A DNA stretch of 26,737 bases, taken from assembly GCA_964438735.1 (NCBI GenBank), contig CAYTLW010000109.1:1-26737 (forward strand), read 5' to 3'. Under the pieces are notes generated by a model that had not been told where the DNA came from, did not search any database, and worked only from the letters and a program-made list of their open reading frames with translations. A program made the position numbers and the translations under genes. The number at the start of each line of letters is the position of its first letter. Position 1 is the stretch's first letter. Below are positions 1 through 8,953 of this stretch, one piece after another. This stretch comes from CAYTLW01 sp964438735. GTDB lineage: Bacteria; Myxococcota_A; UBA9042.

Positions 1-122
1 TGCTTCGGCAACGAGCCAACCAGCCGACAAGCCTCCGCCGCGCACTGCAGCCCGACGTCCTGCATGACGAGCCTGTGCCCGCCAGTCGATGTCAAAGTCT
101 CCGAATCCATGTGATGAGCCAT
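1..122 (-). CDS. Partial CDS, possible four-helix-bundle (S23-type) protein
   Basis: A minus-strand reading frame starts with ATG at 122 and runs without a stop off the left edge (about 40 codons seen). An AAGGAG ribosome binding site lies 8 bases before the ATG, with sequence AAGGAGAGGATACG in front of it, which is why I accept this short frame. The visible protein begins MAHHMDSETLTSTGGHRL and continues with a helix of the form RLVMQDVGLQCAAEACRLV followed by GSLPK. That spacing (R-L-V, an amphipathic helix, then a Leu-Pro-Lys turn) resembles the first helix of the four-helix-bundle family that includes the 23S rRNA intervening-sequence protein, where a YxxALxLAxEVYxLTxxLPK pattern is common. 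The role of that family is not known. The family assignment rests on about 25 residues and is tentative; the existence of a gene here is better supported than its name. Confidence 0.5.
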   Translation of the reverse strand, partial: MAHHMDSETLTSTGGHRLVMQDVGLQCAAEACRLVGSLPK

Positions 123-181
123 CGTATCCTCTCCTTGTTGAAGTGAACCAACCCCCCGCCATCGCTGGAGCAGCCGGTCAA

Positions 182-222
182 GGCCGGAGGCCCGCGCAAG
201 CGGGCCGTAGAGGCCGGAGGCC
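182..222. repeat. Direct GGCCGGAGGCC repeats flanking a GC hairpin
   Basis: GGCCGGAGGCC occurs at 182-192 and again at 212-222. Between and overlapping them, 189-206 reads GGCCCGC-GCAA-GCGGGCC, a perfect 7-bp stem with a GCAA tetraloop on the plus strand. It sits about 65 bases upstream of the left-edge minus-strand gene, so it could be a REP-like element or part of that gene's leader. There is no T-tract, so I do not call it a terminator. Confidence 0.5.
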
Positions 223-508
223 GGTGCCTTGAGGGGCTGTTTCAGCGGTGGCACGCTGAGGGATCACGCAACGAGGAACAACTGCAGGCGCCTTGTGAGC
301 CGGCGAACAAGTCGAGCGCCGTCAGGCGCTCGAAGCCAAGGGCGTTAGTTCCGGTCACCTTGTCGAGCAGAGCGAGGAAGAACTCGGGCCAGAGGAAGTC
401 GCTCAAGTCCAACGGAGGCGGGCGAGGACGCCCGCAAGCCAACTCCGCCTTCGGCTCCGTCTTCGCTACGCTCAGGGCGAGGACGCCGGCGCTCCTTTTG
501 CCTTTGCG

Positions 509-628
509 GACACGGGCACAGACACGGACACGGACACGGACACGGACACGGTCACGGCCACGGTCACCGACACGGCCACGGACACGCACACGGCAACCGA
601 CACGGACACGTAATCAGACACCGACACC
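509..628. repeat. Hexamer tandem array, consensus GACACG
   Basis: Twenty consecutive hexamers run from 509 to 628. Five in a row (521-550) are exactly GACACG; the others are variants such as GTCACG, GCCACG, GACACC and CACACG. The array stops one base before the stop codon of the large FG-GAP lipoprotein gene. In one plus-strand frame it reads (Asp-Thr)n up to a TAA at 611-613, but no start codon with a ribosome binding site precedes it, so I treat it as a simple-sequence repeat and not as a gene. Confidence 0.75.
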
Positions 629-629
629 A

Positions 630-3600
630 TTAAGGCTGCGTCACCACCTTCGTCCCCGCCACAACATTCTTCAACACCGTCGGCTTCGCCCCAGCCGGCC
701 AGTGAATCACCACCTCGTCCAGCTGCTTGGCCTTGCCCAATCCAAAGTGCACACGATGCCAGGCAGTACCGCCAAAGCCCGTCACACCCAAGTGCCGAAT
801 CATTTTCACCGGCCCGGCCTTGGCCGTCACGGTGGCGCCGACCGCGCCCGTATTGCCGCCTTTACCCTTCAACCGCAGGTCCACAAACCCGCCCACCTTC
901 GGCATGTCGTTGCGCAGGATGCGCAGCCGTCGTTCCGTGCGCACCTGGACCACATCCAGGTCGCCATCGCCGTCCAGATCCAGCGCCGCCTGGGCCACGT
1001 AGGCGAAGCCGAGGCCTTCGGGATCCTTGACCGGCGGTCCCTTCATGGTCTTGAAGGACGTGCCCTGGTTGAGCATCAGCAGGTCGAATTGCGACGGCAA
1101 CGAGGGGTCGGTGGTTGCGCATCCCAGCGCGGTCAGCTTGCCCTTGGGCGCGATGGCCGAGGTGGCCAGGTAGATGTCGTCGCGGCCGTCGTGGTCGAAG
1201 TCGGCGACGATGGGCGACCAGCCGGCGACGTCGTGGGTCATGGCAGCCACGCCCCAGGACAGGGCCAGCTCTTCGAACTTCGCCGCCACCGTGTCGGTGG
1301 GGTTCTTCTGCTTCTGCAGATAGAGCAGGTGCGGGCCGAGGTCGGTGACGAAGACATCCCACGCGCCGTCGCCGTTGAAGTCGCCCAGGCCCAGGCCCAT
1401 GGCGTGGGCGTAGGGCACGAACCCCGTCTTCAGCGCGCCCTGCAGGTTGAAGAGCGTCGGTCCGGGGCCCTTGCCCGTGTTGTGCAGGATGCGGTGGTCG
1501 CCGAAGTCCTCGGCCACCAGCAGGTCGACCTTGCCGTCCAGGTCCATGTCCACGACCGCCGCGTGGGTTCCCTCTCCGCCGGGCTGCAATTGGAACGCTT
1601 TGGTCGCGTCCTGCATGGGCCACTTGGCCCCGCGCAACCACATGCGGTCCGCCAGCAGGTCGCCCACGGGCGGCTTGCCGCTGTAGGTGCAGGTGTAGTC
1701 GTACGGGCCGTATTTGCAGACGATCTCGTCGCAGCCGCTGGCCCCGGTACCACCGCCGATCACCCGCCCGGCGCCGACGAAGACATCCAGGTCGCCGTCG
1801 CCGTCGAAATCGCCCGGCGCGAACGAGAACCCATCGAAGTCCTGAATCGCGGGCAACATCTGCACGCTCTTGTCGACGAACTTGCCGCCGCCCTGGTTGA
1901 CGTAGAGGCGGGCGCCCAGGTCTTCGCCACCGACCAGCAGGTCCGGCAGCCCGTCGGCGTCGATGTCTGCAGCGGCGCAGCCCAGGCTGGGCTTCACGTC
2001 GCTGCCATCGAGCGTGGTCTTGACGATGACCGGTTTGCCGCTGTCGAGTACCACCGCCATCAACGTGTGATCGGGGCTGCCAATCTTGATCAAGGCGAAG
2101 TCTTCGCTGCCATCGCCGGTCAGGTCCGCGCCGATGGTGCAGTAGGCCCAGTTGACCTTATCGACCCCACCCTCGAGCTTGGGCAGGCCGAAATCATCCG
2201 TGATCTCCGTCCATTTCGCGGTAGCCAGCTGGTTCAGATCGGCCGGCTGGATCAGCGAGCCCTGGATGTTGGTGTCTTCGGCCTCGTGCGTTTCGTCCAG
2301 GCTGCCCGCATCCGACGCGTCCGCGCCACCGATGGTGGGCGCTGGCGGCCCCCAGACGTAGGTGTGATCCGGATCGGCTTCGTGCACCACAAGCGAGGTG
2401 TTGAGCTCGATCTCCTTGCCCGGCACCACGCTGATCCGTCCCGACGGCCACCAGACGCGCAGCTCGTCGACGTCCTTGGCGGCGCCGAGTCCGAAATGCA
2501 GGCGGGCAGGCAGGCTGGCGCCATGGCCGACACCAGGTCGTTGCCAGCGTTCCAGCACGTGGCCCTGGACCCAGACCTGGACCAGAGCGCCCTCGCCCAG
2601 GGGGGGGCTGACGCTGGCGTCCAGGTAGACGCGCAGGGCGTTGCCCGCCGAGGGCGTGTCGTTGCGCAGCACCCGCAACACGCCGTCGCCGTCGATCAGG
2701 GCCAGGTCGGGATCCTGGTCGCCATCGACATCCAGGGCCGCGGCGGCGGCGCCATTCAGGCTGTGGCCCTGGGTCGAAGCCAGCGGCAGTGAAGCCGCCT
2801 TCATCTTGCCCTTGCCATCGTTGTGCAGCAGGACGTGACCGCCAGACGCGGCCAGCTTGCCGGCGCCGCAGTTGAGCACCTCCGAGAGCTGCCCGGGTTT
2901 GGCGACCAGCGGCCGCGTCGCCAGCGCGTCGAGCCAGCCGTCGTTGTCGAAGTCGCTCCACATGACCGCCGAGCCCATGCCATCTTTGCTGGCGGTGGCC
3001 AGGGCGTCGGAGTTGCCGCCGTGCGCGAAGCCGCCGTCGGCCTGGCCGCGATGCAAGCTGGCGGCCCCGAAGCTGCTGGTGAGCAGGTCCATGTGGCCGT
3101 CCAGGTCGAGGTCGCCCAGGGCCGAACCCAGCGTGGCCACCCCGCCGGCGATGCCCAGCTCGCTGGCCGCCAGGCGCACAAAGGTGCCGTTGCCCTGGTT
3201 GCGGAACCACGCCGACGGAGTCAACACGTTGCCGACGAAGAGGTCCGTCCAGCCGTCGCGATCCAGATCGTGGGCGGTCACGCTGCCGCCGATGCCGGCC
3301 TCGCCCAGCTTCGCCGCCGCGGTCATGTCGACGAAACCCTCCTTGGTACTGCGCAGCAGCGTGTCCACCTGGCCCTTGGTGCCCTTGCCGGCCGTACAGG
3401 TCGAATAGGGGCCGGAGCCCTCTTTGCAGACCAGCGCGCCGCAGTCGACGTCAAAGCCACCGAAACGCCCCAGATAGAGGTCCAGTCGGCCGTCGCGGTC
3501 GTAGTCCAGGCTCTGGACGGACTGCACCGGGTTGCCCTTGATGGATTCGGGCAGCAGATCCTGGTCGGCCACAAAGGAGCCGATTCCCTTGCTCTTCATC

Positions 3601-5951
3601 AGCCGCAAGCCGCTGCTGCCCGCCAGCACGATGTCCACCAGGCCGTCCAGGTCGGCGTCCACCGCCACACAATCGCGGGTGTCGAAATCAGCCGGCAGGG
3701 TGTTCAACACGGGCTTGTCATAGGTCCCATCGCCGAAACCCAGGTGCACGGCCAATACGGGCAGATCACCGGCCTTGGCAGGCTGTCGAACCAGCCCCAG
3801 GTCGGGCACGTCGTCGCCGCTCAGGTCACGCCAGAGCAGACATCGCTGCCACCTGCTCTTGGTGTCGACGTCGATGTCAGCGCTGATGTCGGCGAAGTCG
3901 AGCGCCTTGGCCGCGGCCGGGGTCGGCCAGCCCGCCTTGGCGCAGTGATTGCGCAGCACCGGCAGTCCCACCGAAGGCGTGGCCCCCTTGTTCAGCTTCT
4001 CCGGTGGCGACGCGGCCTTGCAGGGGTCGACCCACGGCGGATCGCCATAGAGATCGCCCTTGGCCGCATCCCCGGCCGGGTCGGGATCGGCGGCGGGCAG
4101 TACGCGCGTCATGGCGCCGGATTCGGCCACCACCAGCACCTGGTCGGCAGCCACCTTGGACAGCAGCGAGATCCGACCCGACGGCCACCAGACGCGCACC
4201 TCGTCCAGCTCCTTGACCGCCCCGAGGCCGAAATGCAGGCCCCAGCTGCCGTCGGTGCCGAAACCGGGCGCGGGCGTCGCCTGCCGCTCCTGCACGTAAC
4301 CGTCGCGCCAGATTTGAACCAGGGCGCCCGCGCCCCGCGGCGCGCTCTCCAGGGGCACCAGCTCGATGCGCAGCCAGCGACCCTGCTCTGCGGTGTCGTT
4401 GCGATAGACCTGCACGCTGCCGGGCCGATGGGTGATCATCAGGTCCAGGTCGCCATCGCCCTCCATGTCGGCCATGGCCAGCACGGTGCTGTCGATCACC
4501 TGATCGGCGGTCTTGGGGAAGGGCAGGGTCTGGGCCGCCATGCTGCCGTCGCCCTTGTTGCGCCAGACCAGGTGACCGCCCGCAGGGGCCTCGTCGAAGT
4601 CCTTGTAATACAGGGCGTCGATCCAGGTCTTCTTGGTCGCGGCCAGGGAGTTGGCGGTCACCAGGTCGACCCAGCCGTCGTTGTTCAGGTCGGCTGCGGC
4701 CTGCGACCAGGCGACGACATGTTCGGTCGGCGGCCAGATGCCGAATTTATTCGAGTCGTTGACGAACGACGCCCCGGCCTGGCCCCGATAGTAGGTGTCG
4801 GCGCCGAGGTCGCCCATTACCAGGTCGAAGTGCCCGTCGGCGTCGAAGTCGGCCATGGTCGAGCCCATCAGGTGGGCGTAGGGGCGCATGCCGATGTCGG
4901 TGGAGTGGTAGGCGAAGGTGCCGTCGCCGCCATTGCGATACCAGCCATGTTCGCCGAAGTCGTTGCCGACGAAGAGGTCCATCCAGCCGTCCCGGTCCAG
5001 GTCGTGGGCCAGGATGCTCATGGCCTCGCCGATGGTCGCTTTCATCTTTGGCGTCACGTCGACAAAACCCTTGGCGCCGTCGTTGCGTAGCAGCCTCAGG
5101 TTCGTTCCGGTGGGCCCTTCGATGGTGCATTTCGTATACGGTTTCTCGTCGGAGAACTTGCAGATGGTGCCGTCGTCTTCGCCGCCAGGCTGTAGGAGCG
5201 TGCCCCCCGTGCCGTCGCCGCTTTCATCCGGCCCGCCGAACAGGTCCAGGTCGCCATCTCTGTCGAAGTCCAGCGCGCCCACGGTCCACGTATCGCCGAG
5301 CACGGTGTCGGGCAACAGGTCGCTCTTGTCGACGAAGCCGGAGCCCACATTCTGCATCAACCGGATGCCCTTCAGCCCCGCCAAAGCCAGATCTTCGTCA
5401 CCGTCGCCGTCATAGTCCACTGGCAGGCAGGAAGACACGAGGAAGGTGCCCTCGAAGGGCAGGTCCTTGTTGTCAAAGTTGCCCTTGCCGTCGCCATAGA
5501 ACAGGCGCAGCGTGCGATCCTTGCCAGGCCCACCGGGCTGCTCGATCCACAGCAGGTCCAGCGAACCGTCGCCGTTGAGGTCGCGCCAGAGCAGGCAGGC
5601 GTCCAGCCCGGCGGTCGCGACGGGCAGGTAGTCCTTGGTCACCTCGGTGAAGACCAGCTCCTGCGTACCTGGGGCCGTGGGCCAGCCATCTTTGGCACAA
5701 GTGTTGCCCAGCACGTCGAAGCCCATCTGGGGACCGGGCTTCCAGCCTCCCTTGGCCGGGGTCTGGTCGGGCGGACAGGGATCGACCCAGTTGGCCACCG
5801 TGCCACCATCGGCCACGGCGTGCGCGTCGCCCTGGGCGTCTACCACCGTCGCGTCGGGTTTGGTCTTCGGGGCCTTGTCGTCGTCGCAGCCGCCACAACT
5901 CCACAGCAGGGCGGCTGCCAGCACTGCCAGGCCCCGCTTCGTCCACTTCAT
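630..5951 (-). CDS. Giant lipoprotein with three FG-GAP/VCBS + ASPIC/UnbV modules
   Basis: Predicted 1773-residue exported lipoprotein. I chose the ATG at 5951 over an in-frame ATG at 6077 because it gives a lipoprotein signal, MKWTKRGLAVLAAALLWSC, with lipobox LWSC and Cys19. The +2 residue is Gly, so outer-membrane sorting is possible. Three homologous modules follow at about residues 55-610, 638-1190 and 1237-1773. Each is a run of FG-GAP/VCBS repeats rich in DxDxDG calcium-type loops (DYDGDGDEDL, DLDRDGWMDLF), and each ends in an ASPIC/UnbV domain with a hallmark such as LHFGLGxxKxLDEVRVWWPSG (about 522-608, 1104-1190, 1687-1773). Modules 1 and 2 also share a WVDPC...CAKxGWPT header that module 3 lacks. 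All modules keep cysteines at equivalent positions. The likely fold is tandem beta-propellers on the cell surface; substrate or partner is unknown. A single-module paralogue lies at 14140-15963. Confidence 0.9.
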   Translation of the reverse strand: MKWTKRGLAVLAAALLWSCGGCDDDKAPKTKPDATVVDAQGDAHAVADGGTVANWVDPCPPDQTPAKGGWKPGPQMGFDVLGNTCAKDGWPTAPGTQELVFTEVTKDYLPVATAGLDACLLWRDLNGDGSLDLLWIEQPGGPGKDRTLRLFYGDGKGNFDNKDLPFEGTFLVSSCLPVDYDGDGDEDLALAGLKGIRLMQNVGSGFVDKSDLLPDTVLGDTWTVGALDFDRDGDLDLFGGPDESGDGTGGTLLQPGGEDDGTICKFSDEKPYTKCTIEGPTGTNLRLLRNDGAKGFVDVTPKMKATIGEAMSILAHDLDRDGWMDLFVGNDFGEHGWYRNGGDGTFAYHSTDIGMRPYAHLMGSTMADFDADGHFDLVMGDLGADTYYRGQAGASFVNDSNKFGIWPPTEHVVAWSQAAADLNNDGWVDLVTANSLAATKKTWIDALYYKDFDEAPAGGHLVWRNKGDGSMAAQTLPFPKTADQVIDSTVLAMADMEGDGDLDLMITHRPGSVQVYRNDTAEQGRWLRIELVPLESAPRGAGALVQIWRDGYVQERQATPAPGFGTDGSWGLHFGLGAVKELDEVRVWWPSGRISLLSKVAADQVLVVAESGAMTRVLPAADPDPAGDAAKGDLYGDPPWVDPCKAASPPEKLNKGATPSVGLPVLRNHCAKAGWPTPAAAKALDFADISADIDVDTKSRWQRCLLWRDLSGDDVPDLGLVRQPAKAGDLPVLAVHLGFGDGTYDKPVLNTLPADFDTRDCVAVDADLDGLVDIVLAGSSGLRLMKSKGIGSFVADQDLLPESIKGNPVQSVQSLDYDRDGRLDLYLGRFGGFDVDCGALVCKEGSGPYSTCTAGKGTKGQVDTLLRSTKEGFVDMTAAAKLGEAGIGGSVTAHDLDRDGWTDLFVGNVLTPSAWFRNQGNGTFVRLAASELGIAGGVATLGSALGDLDLDGHMDLLTSSFGAASLHRGQADGGFAHGGNSDALATASKDGMGSAVMWSDFDNDGWLDALATRPLVAKPGQLSEVLNCGAGKLAASGGHVLLHNDGKGKMKAASLPLASTQGHSLNGAAAAALDVDGDQDPDLALIDGDGVLRVLRNDTPSAGNALRVYLDASVSPPLGEGALVQVWVQGHVLERWQRPGVGHGASLPARLHFGLGAAKDVDELRVWWPSGRISVVPGKEIELNTSLVVHEADPDHTYVWGPPAPTIGGADASDAGSLDETHEAEDTNIQGSLIQPADLNQLATAKWTEITDDFGLPKLEGGVDKVNWAYCTIGADLTGDGSEDFALIKIGSPDHTLMAVVLDSGKPVIVKTTLDGSDVKPSLGCAAADIDADGLPDLLVGGEDLGARLYVNQGGGKFVDKSVQMLPAIQDFDGFSFAPGDFDGDGDLDVFVGAGRVIGGGTGASGCDEIVCKYGPYDYTCTYSGKPPVGDLLADRMWLRGAKWPMQDATKAFQLQPGGEGTHAAVVDMDLDGKVDLLVAEDFGDHRILHNTGKGPGPTLFNLQGALKTGFVPYAHAMGLGLGDFNGDGAWDVFVTDLGPHLLYLQKQKNPTDTVAAKFEELALSWGVAAMTHDVAGWSPIVADFDHDGRDDIYLATSAIAPKGKLTALGCATTDPSLPSQFDLLMLNQGTSFKTMKGPPVKDPEGLGFAYVAQAALDLDGDGDLDVVQVRTERRLRILRNDMPKVGGFVDLRLKGKGGNTGAVGATVTAKAGPVKMIRHLGVTGFGGTAWHRVHFGLGKAKQLDEVVIHWPAGAKPTVLKNVVAGTKVVTQP

Positions 5952-6075
5952 CGGTACCCCGCCAGCTTGCCACCCATCCATCATCCAAGCGAAAGTGTAC
6001 GCGAGCCCCCCGGGGCCAACAACCGAGTCGCCCTTGAACGCAGCCTCACCAGCGCCGACCGCCCGCGCCCGCCGC
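5952..6075. promoter_or_regulatory. Divergent intergenic region
   Basis: This 124-base gap separates the large minus-strand lipoprotein gene from the plus-strand membrane-protein run, so it should hold promoters for both. I see no convincing -35/-10 pair. If the plus-strand gene starts at GTG 5995 or TTG 6034, the gap is shorter. Confidence 0.35.
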
Positions 6076-6972
6076 ATGGCCTGGGGGCTGGCATCGCTGG
6101 GCCTCGGCGCCGCGCTTGGCTGGCTCTGGCTCGACCACTATGGCCACCTGCTCGATGTGCCTCAGAACGCTCACCTGGGCTGGATCGCCGTCGGCCTGGC
6201 CTGCCTGGTGGTCGAGCTCCCTGTGCGCGTCCTGCGCACCGCCGTGCTCCTTCATCCACCGGTGGCCAGCCGGGGGCTGCTGCGGCCGATCCTGGCAGCG
6301 CACGCCATCGACCTGCTGGGACCGCCCCTGGCCGGCGACGTGAGCGAGGTGTTCTTCGTCGGGCGCGCCGCCGGCTCCGGGGTTCGCGGCGCGCTGCCGG
6401 CGTTACTTCTGCGCATGGTGCTGACGGTCGCCGGACTCTGCTTGATGGCTGCGGGCGCCATGGCCCATCGGCAGCCTGTGGTCGCGTTGGCGCTGGTGGT
6501 CGCTGGCCTGGCCCTGGCCCACCTCGGGCGGCCTCTCATCGGCCCTGTGAGCCGCTGGCTGCACCGGCGAGGCCGGCGGTCGAAGCCCCAAACCGACGAG
6601 CCAACTCCGGCGGGTCCGATCGACCGCGACGCCGAGATCACACCCATGCACGGCCACCGCCTGCCGATGCACCTGTCGCTGGCGCTTGTGGAAGTTCTGC
6701 TGCCCGGCTTTGCGCTGGTCGCCCTTGCGGCGGGGCTCGGCGCCCCCCTCCCCATCTGGCTCGGTCTGGCCACGGTGGCGGCCCTGCAGCTGCTCACCTA
6801 TGTGCCCATGCCCCTGGGCGGTATCGGCCTGCAACATTGGGGGCTCGTAGGCATGGTCGCGTGGCTGGCCCCCGATACACCGGCGCCGGCGCTGCTGGCC
6901 GTGGCCTGGCACGCCAGCCTGCTTGCGGTGGCGGGATTGGGCGGCGTCTTCGCCCTGGCCATGGGCCGCTGA
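6076..6972 (+). CDS. LPG-synthase/flippase-like (UPF0104, YbhN-type) membrane protein
   Basis: About 298 residues, almost entirely hydrophobic helices. It resembles the lysylphosphatidylglycerol synthase transmembrane-region family (COG0392), whose members include integral membrane flippase-like proteins and isolated TM domains without the synthetase part. Evidence is the length, the helix pattern, an RVLRTAVLL segment early on, a central basic loop (RWLHRRGRR) at about residues 160-170, and the C-terminal PMPLGGIGLQHWGLVG, which corresponds to the family's P-x-G-G-x-G motif. The start is uncertain. ATG 6076 has no clear ribosome binding site and opens directly into a membrane helix, while GTG 5995 or TTG 6034 would add a basic RARR segment before that helix. 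It is followed 55 bases later by a GT39-like glycosyltransferase gene, suggesting a shared role in lipid-linked sugar metabolism. Moderately sure of the family, not of the function. Confidence 0.7.
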   Translation: MAWGLASLGLGAALGWLWLDHYGHLLDVPQNAHLGWIAVGLACLVVELPVRVLRTAVLLHPPVASRGLLRPILAAHAIDLLGPPLAGDVSEVFFVGRAAGSGVRGALPALLLRMVLTVAGLCLMAAGAMAHRQPVVALALVVAGLALAHLGRPLIGPVSRWLHRRGRRSKPQTDEPTPAGPIDRDAEITPMHGHRLPMHLSLALVEVLLPGFALVALAAGLGAPLPIWLGLATVAALQLLTYVPMPLGGIGLQHWGLVGMVAWLAPDTPAPALLAVAWHASLLAVAGLGGVFALAMGR

Positions 6973-7027
6973 GCCCGTGATCGCCATGCCCCTGTGCGGC
7001 CGGCGTTCATGGGGTATGATCGCGACC

Positions 7028-8902
7028 ATGATCACCAGCCGCCCGGCCCTGATCTGCCTGCTGACCTGCGCTCTCCTGAAGGCGTCGCCCGCGACCGCCG
7101 CCATCCAGCCCGCCAACAGCCTCGATCCGGCCGGCGACTGGAGCCACCAGGCCCTGCAGGACATCAAGACGCCGAGCCTGTTCGAAGCCATGCGGGCACC
7201 CGGCGACAAGGACTACCGCAAGCTGGGCGCCGCCGACCGTCCAGTGGGCCATCCGCTGGCGCTCTGGCTGGGCATCGCAGCGCTGCTGGCGCTGGCGGGC
7301 GCACTCTCCTGGCGCCGCCGCGAACACCTGCGAAGGTGGTTGGAGGAGCAACGCACAACCCCTGGCCGATTGCGGACCGCAGCCAGGCGCCTCAAGCCGG
7401 TGGCACCCGTTCTGTTGCTCGCGGCCGTAGCCCGCCTGGCGACCCTCGGCCTGCGGCCCATGCTCGAGGACGAGTGGACCAATGTAGAGACCATCGGGCT
7501 GCTCGACGTGCTCTTTCACGGCTACGAGGTGCTCACCAATCCGCCCGGGCTGGCCGCCGTCGAGCACGCCTTCTATGCCATCTCGCTGAACCCGTGGTGG
7601 TACCGGTTGCCCGTGGCGTTCAGCGGCGTGCTGCTGGTCTGGGCCACCTGGCGCCTGGTGCGCCGACTCTGCGGCGATCGCGCGGCCCTGCTGGCAGCCG
7701 GCCTCTGCGCCGTGCACCCGGGTCTCATCGTGTGGTCCCAGACGGTGCGGGGCTACGTGCCCGCGGCCGCCCTGGTTCTGCTGGCCCTGGACGCAGGTCT
7801 GGCGACGGCCCGCGGCGGCCGGGATCGCCACGGCGTCGCCTTCTGGGCCTGGGCCGTGGCCGCCTGCTGGACCCACTACACGGCCGTCTTCGCGCTGGCC
7901 GCGGTCACGCCCATGCTGCTCTGGCACGCGCGCCGCGATCGATCGGCGTTGCGCCGCCTGTGGCTGGCCAGCGGCGGCGCCATGATCGCCTTCATCCCCC
8001 TGCTGCCCTGGGTGCTGGCGGACGTGGCGCACAAGCAGGGCAGCGGCTGGATGCCCGACTACTTCGGCCTGGCCGTAGCGTTCGTCACCGGTGCGCCGCT
8101 CGGCCTCGGCTGGCTCGCGTTGCTCATCGCCGCCGTGGGCCGCCCCTGGCAGGACGACGGAGGCCGGTGGTTACTGGCGCTCACCGCTGTGCTGCTCGTG
8201 GCGCAGCTGGCCACCACGCCGGTGGTCTACCAGACGCCCCCCTACCTGGCGGCGGCCACCGCTTGCCTGCTCGGCCTGGTGGCCACCTCGGCCAGTCGCC
8301 TGGTGGCGCGCGCGACGCGGCGGCAGCGGCACATCGTCTTTGCCATGTTGTTGCTTCCGCCGGCCTTGACGACCGCAGCCCTGGACCTGGCACCGCTGAA
8401 CAGCCCCATCGGCGCCGACATCGTGCAGCCCTATCTGCTTCGCGCGCGCGGGCACGCGAGGTTCGCCGAGCGAGTGCGCCAGATCCGCCTCGGCCTTGCG
8501 CCCGGACCGCAGTGCGCCAATGTGGTCATGGCGCGTCCGCCGGAGCGCGAAGTCTGGCTCTATCACCTGGGCCCGCTGACCCAGCAAGACCTGGGCGCGG
8601 ACCCCTTCTCCGAACACCACGGCACCATCTTCCGTCTGGCGTTGCAGGGCCCCGCGGGCAAGCGCGCGCTGGACCTGCGCGAACCCGACCGGCGCGATCT
8701 GCCCAAGGTAGGCTCGCTCCAGGCCACCCTGGATGCGCAAGGCTGCTTCTTCTGGATCGCGAGCTTCCAGCACTGCGAACGGCGCCGCGGCCTGTTCTAC
8801 GATTCAGCGTCGTGTCGTTGGCTGGACAACCACTGCTGGCAGGTGGATGACATTGCCAATGAGGAGCTGTGGTACTGCGCCAGGGACGCTGGCGCCGGCT
8901 GA
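7028..8902 (+). CDS. GT39/ArnT-like polytopic glycosyltransferase
   Basis: A 624-residue membrane protein with an N-terminal signal-like segment (MITSRPALICLLTCALL...SPATAA), a short polar stretch, then many transmembrane helices and a polar C-terminal region from about residue 460. Between the first helices of the main domain it has the acidic motif E147-D148-E149-W150 (RPMLEDEWTNVE), followed by HGYEVLTNPPG. Acidic residues in this first periplasmic loop are typical of the GT-C superfamily (PMT/ArnT, GT39/GT83), which transfers sugars from polyprenyl-phosphate donors in the periplasm. VWSQTVRGYVP is also GT39-like (S-Q-x-x-R). ATG 7028 was preferred because it gives a clean signal; ATG 7016 (adds MIAT) is an alternative, and a GGGG lies just before it. 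It lies between an LPG-synthase-like gene and another polytopic gene, both on the same strand with gaps of about 50 bases, so an operon is likely. Acceptor and donor are unknown. Confidence 0.75.
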   Translation: MITSRPALICLLTCALLKASPATAAIQPANSLDPAGDWSHQALQDIKTPSLFEAMRAPGDKDYRKLGAADRPVGHPLALWLGIAALLALAGALSWRRREHLRRWLEEQRTTPGRLRTAARRLKPVAPVLLLAAVARLATLGLRPMLEDEWTNVETIGLLDVLFHGYEVLTNPPGLAAVEHAFYAISLNPWWYRLPVAFSGVLLVWATWRLVRRLCGDRAALLAAGLCAVHPGLIVWSQTVRGYVPAAALVLLALDAGLATARGGRDRHGVAFWAWAVAACWTHYTAVFALAAVTPMLLWHARRDRSALRRLWLASGGAMIAFIPLLPWVLADVAHKQGSGWMPDYFGLAVAFVTGAPLGLGWLALLIAAVGRPWQDDGGRWLLALTAVLLVAQLATTPVVYQTPPYLAAATACLLGLVATSASRLVARATRRQRHIVFAMLLLPPALTTAALDLAPLNSPIGADIVQPYLLRARGHARFAERVRQIRLGLAPGPQCANVVMARPPEREVWLYHLGPLTQQDLGADPFSEHHGTIFRLALQGPAGKRALDLREPDRRDLPKVGSLQATLDAQGCFFWIASFQHCERRRGLFYDSASCRWLDNHCWQVDDIANEELWYCARDAGAG

Positions 8903-8953
8903 TTGCCAGGCGACTTCCATGCACAATGCGCCCCTTTGCCCTACCCTCGTGCC

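Larger units (their letters stand above)
123..629. other. Non-coding, repeat-rich intergenic stretch
   Basis: No frame here has a ribosome binding site and plausible protein composition. The stretch holds the leader of the left-edge gene, a pair of GGCCGGAGGCC direct repeats around a GC hairpin, a segment containing CTTCGCTACGCTCAGGG, and a hexamer array ending next to the stop of the large lipoprotein gene. A minus-strand open frame over 242-589 is made largely of Arg-Val dipeptides from the hexamer array; its remaining part (for example DFLWPEFFLALLDKV) is not something I recognise and may be chance or a decayed gene. Confidence 0.5.

Noticed and set aside
450..480. CTTCGCTACGCTCAGGG segment as a known repeat element
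   Set aside because: It looks like a repetitive sequence I have seen in many genomes, but only one copy is in the window, so it cannot be supported here.
299..613. Plus-strand frame ending in Asp-Thr repeats over the hexamer array
   Set aside because: No ATG or GTG with a ribosome binding site; the start would be arbitrary and the upstream part is not protein-like.
360..2792. Long plus-strand open frame (810 codons) across the giant lipoprotein gene, and a similar one at 2823-5090
   Set aside because: They lie antisense to clear FG-GAP repeats. Their composition (His, Arg, Gln, Val-rich) is typical of reverse-strand shadows in GC-rich DNA, with no ribosome binding site.
6994..8850. 618-codon plus-strand frame overlapping the GT39-like gene
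   Set aside because: Arg/Pro/Gly-rich out-of-phase shadow; the other frame has membrane helices, a signal segment and the acidic motif.
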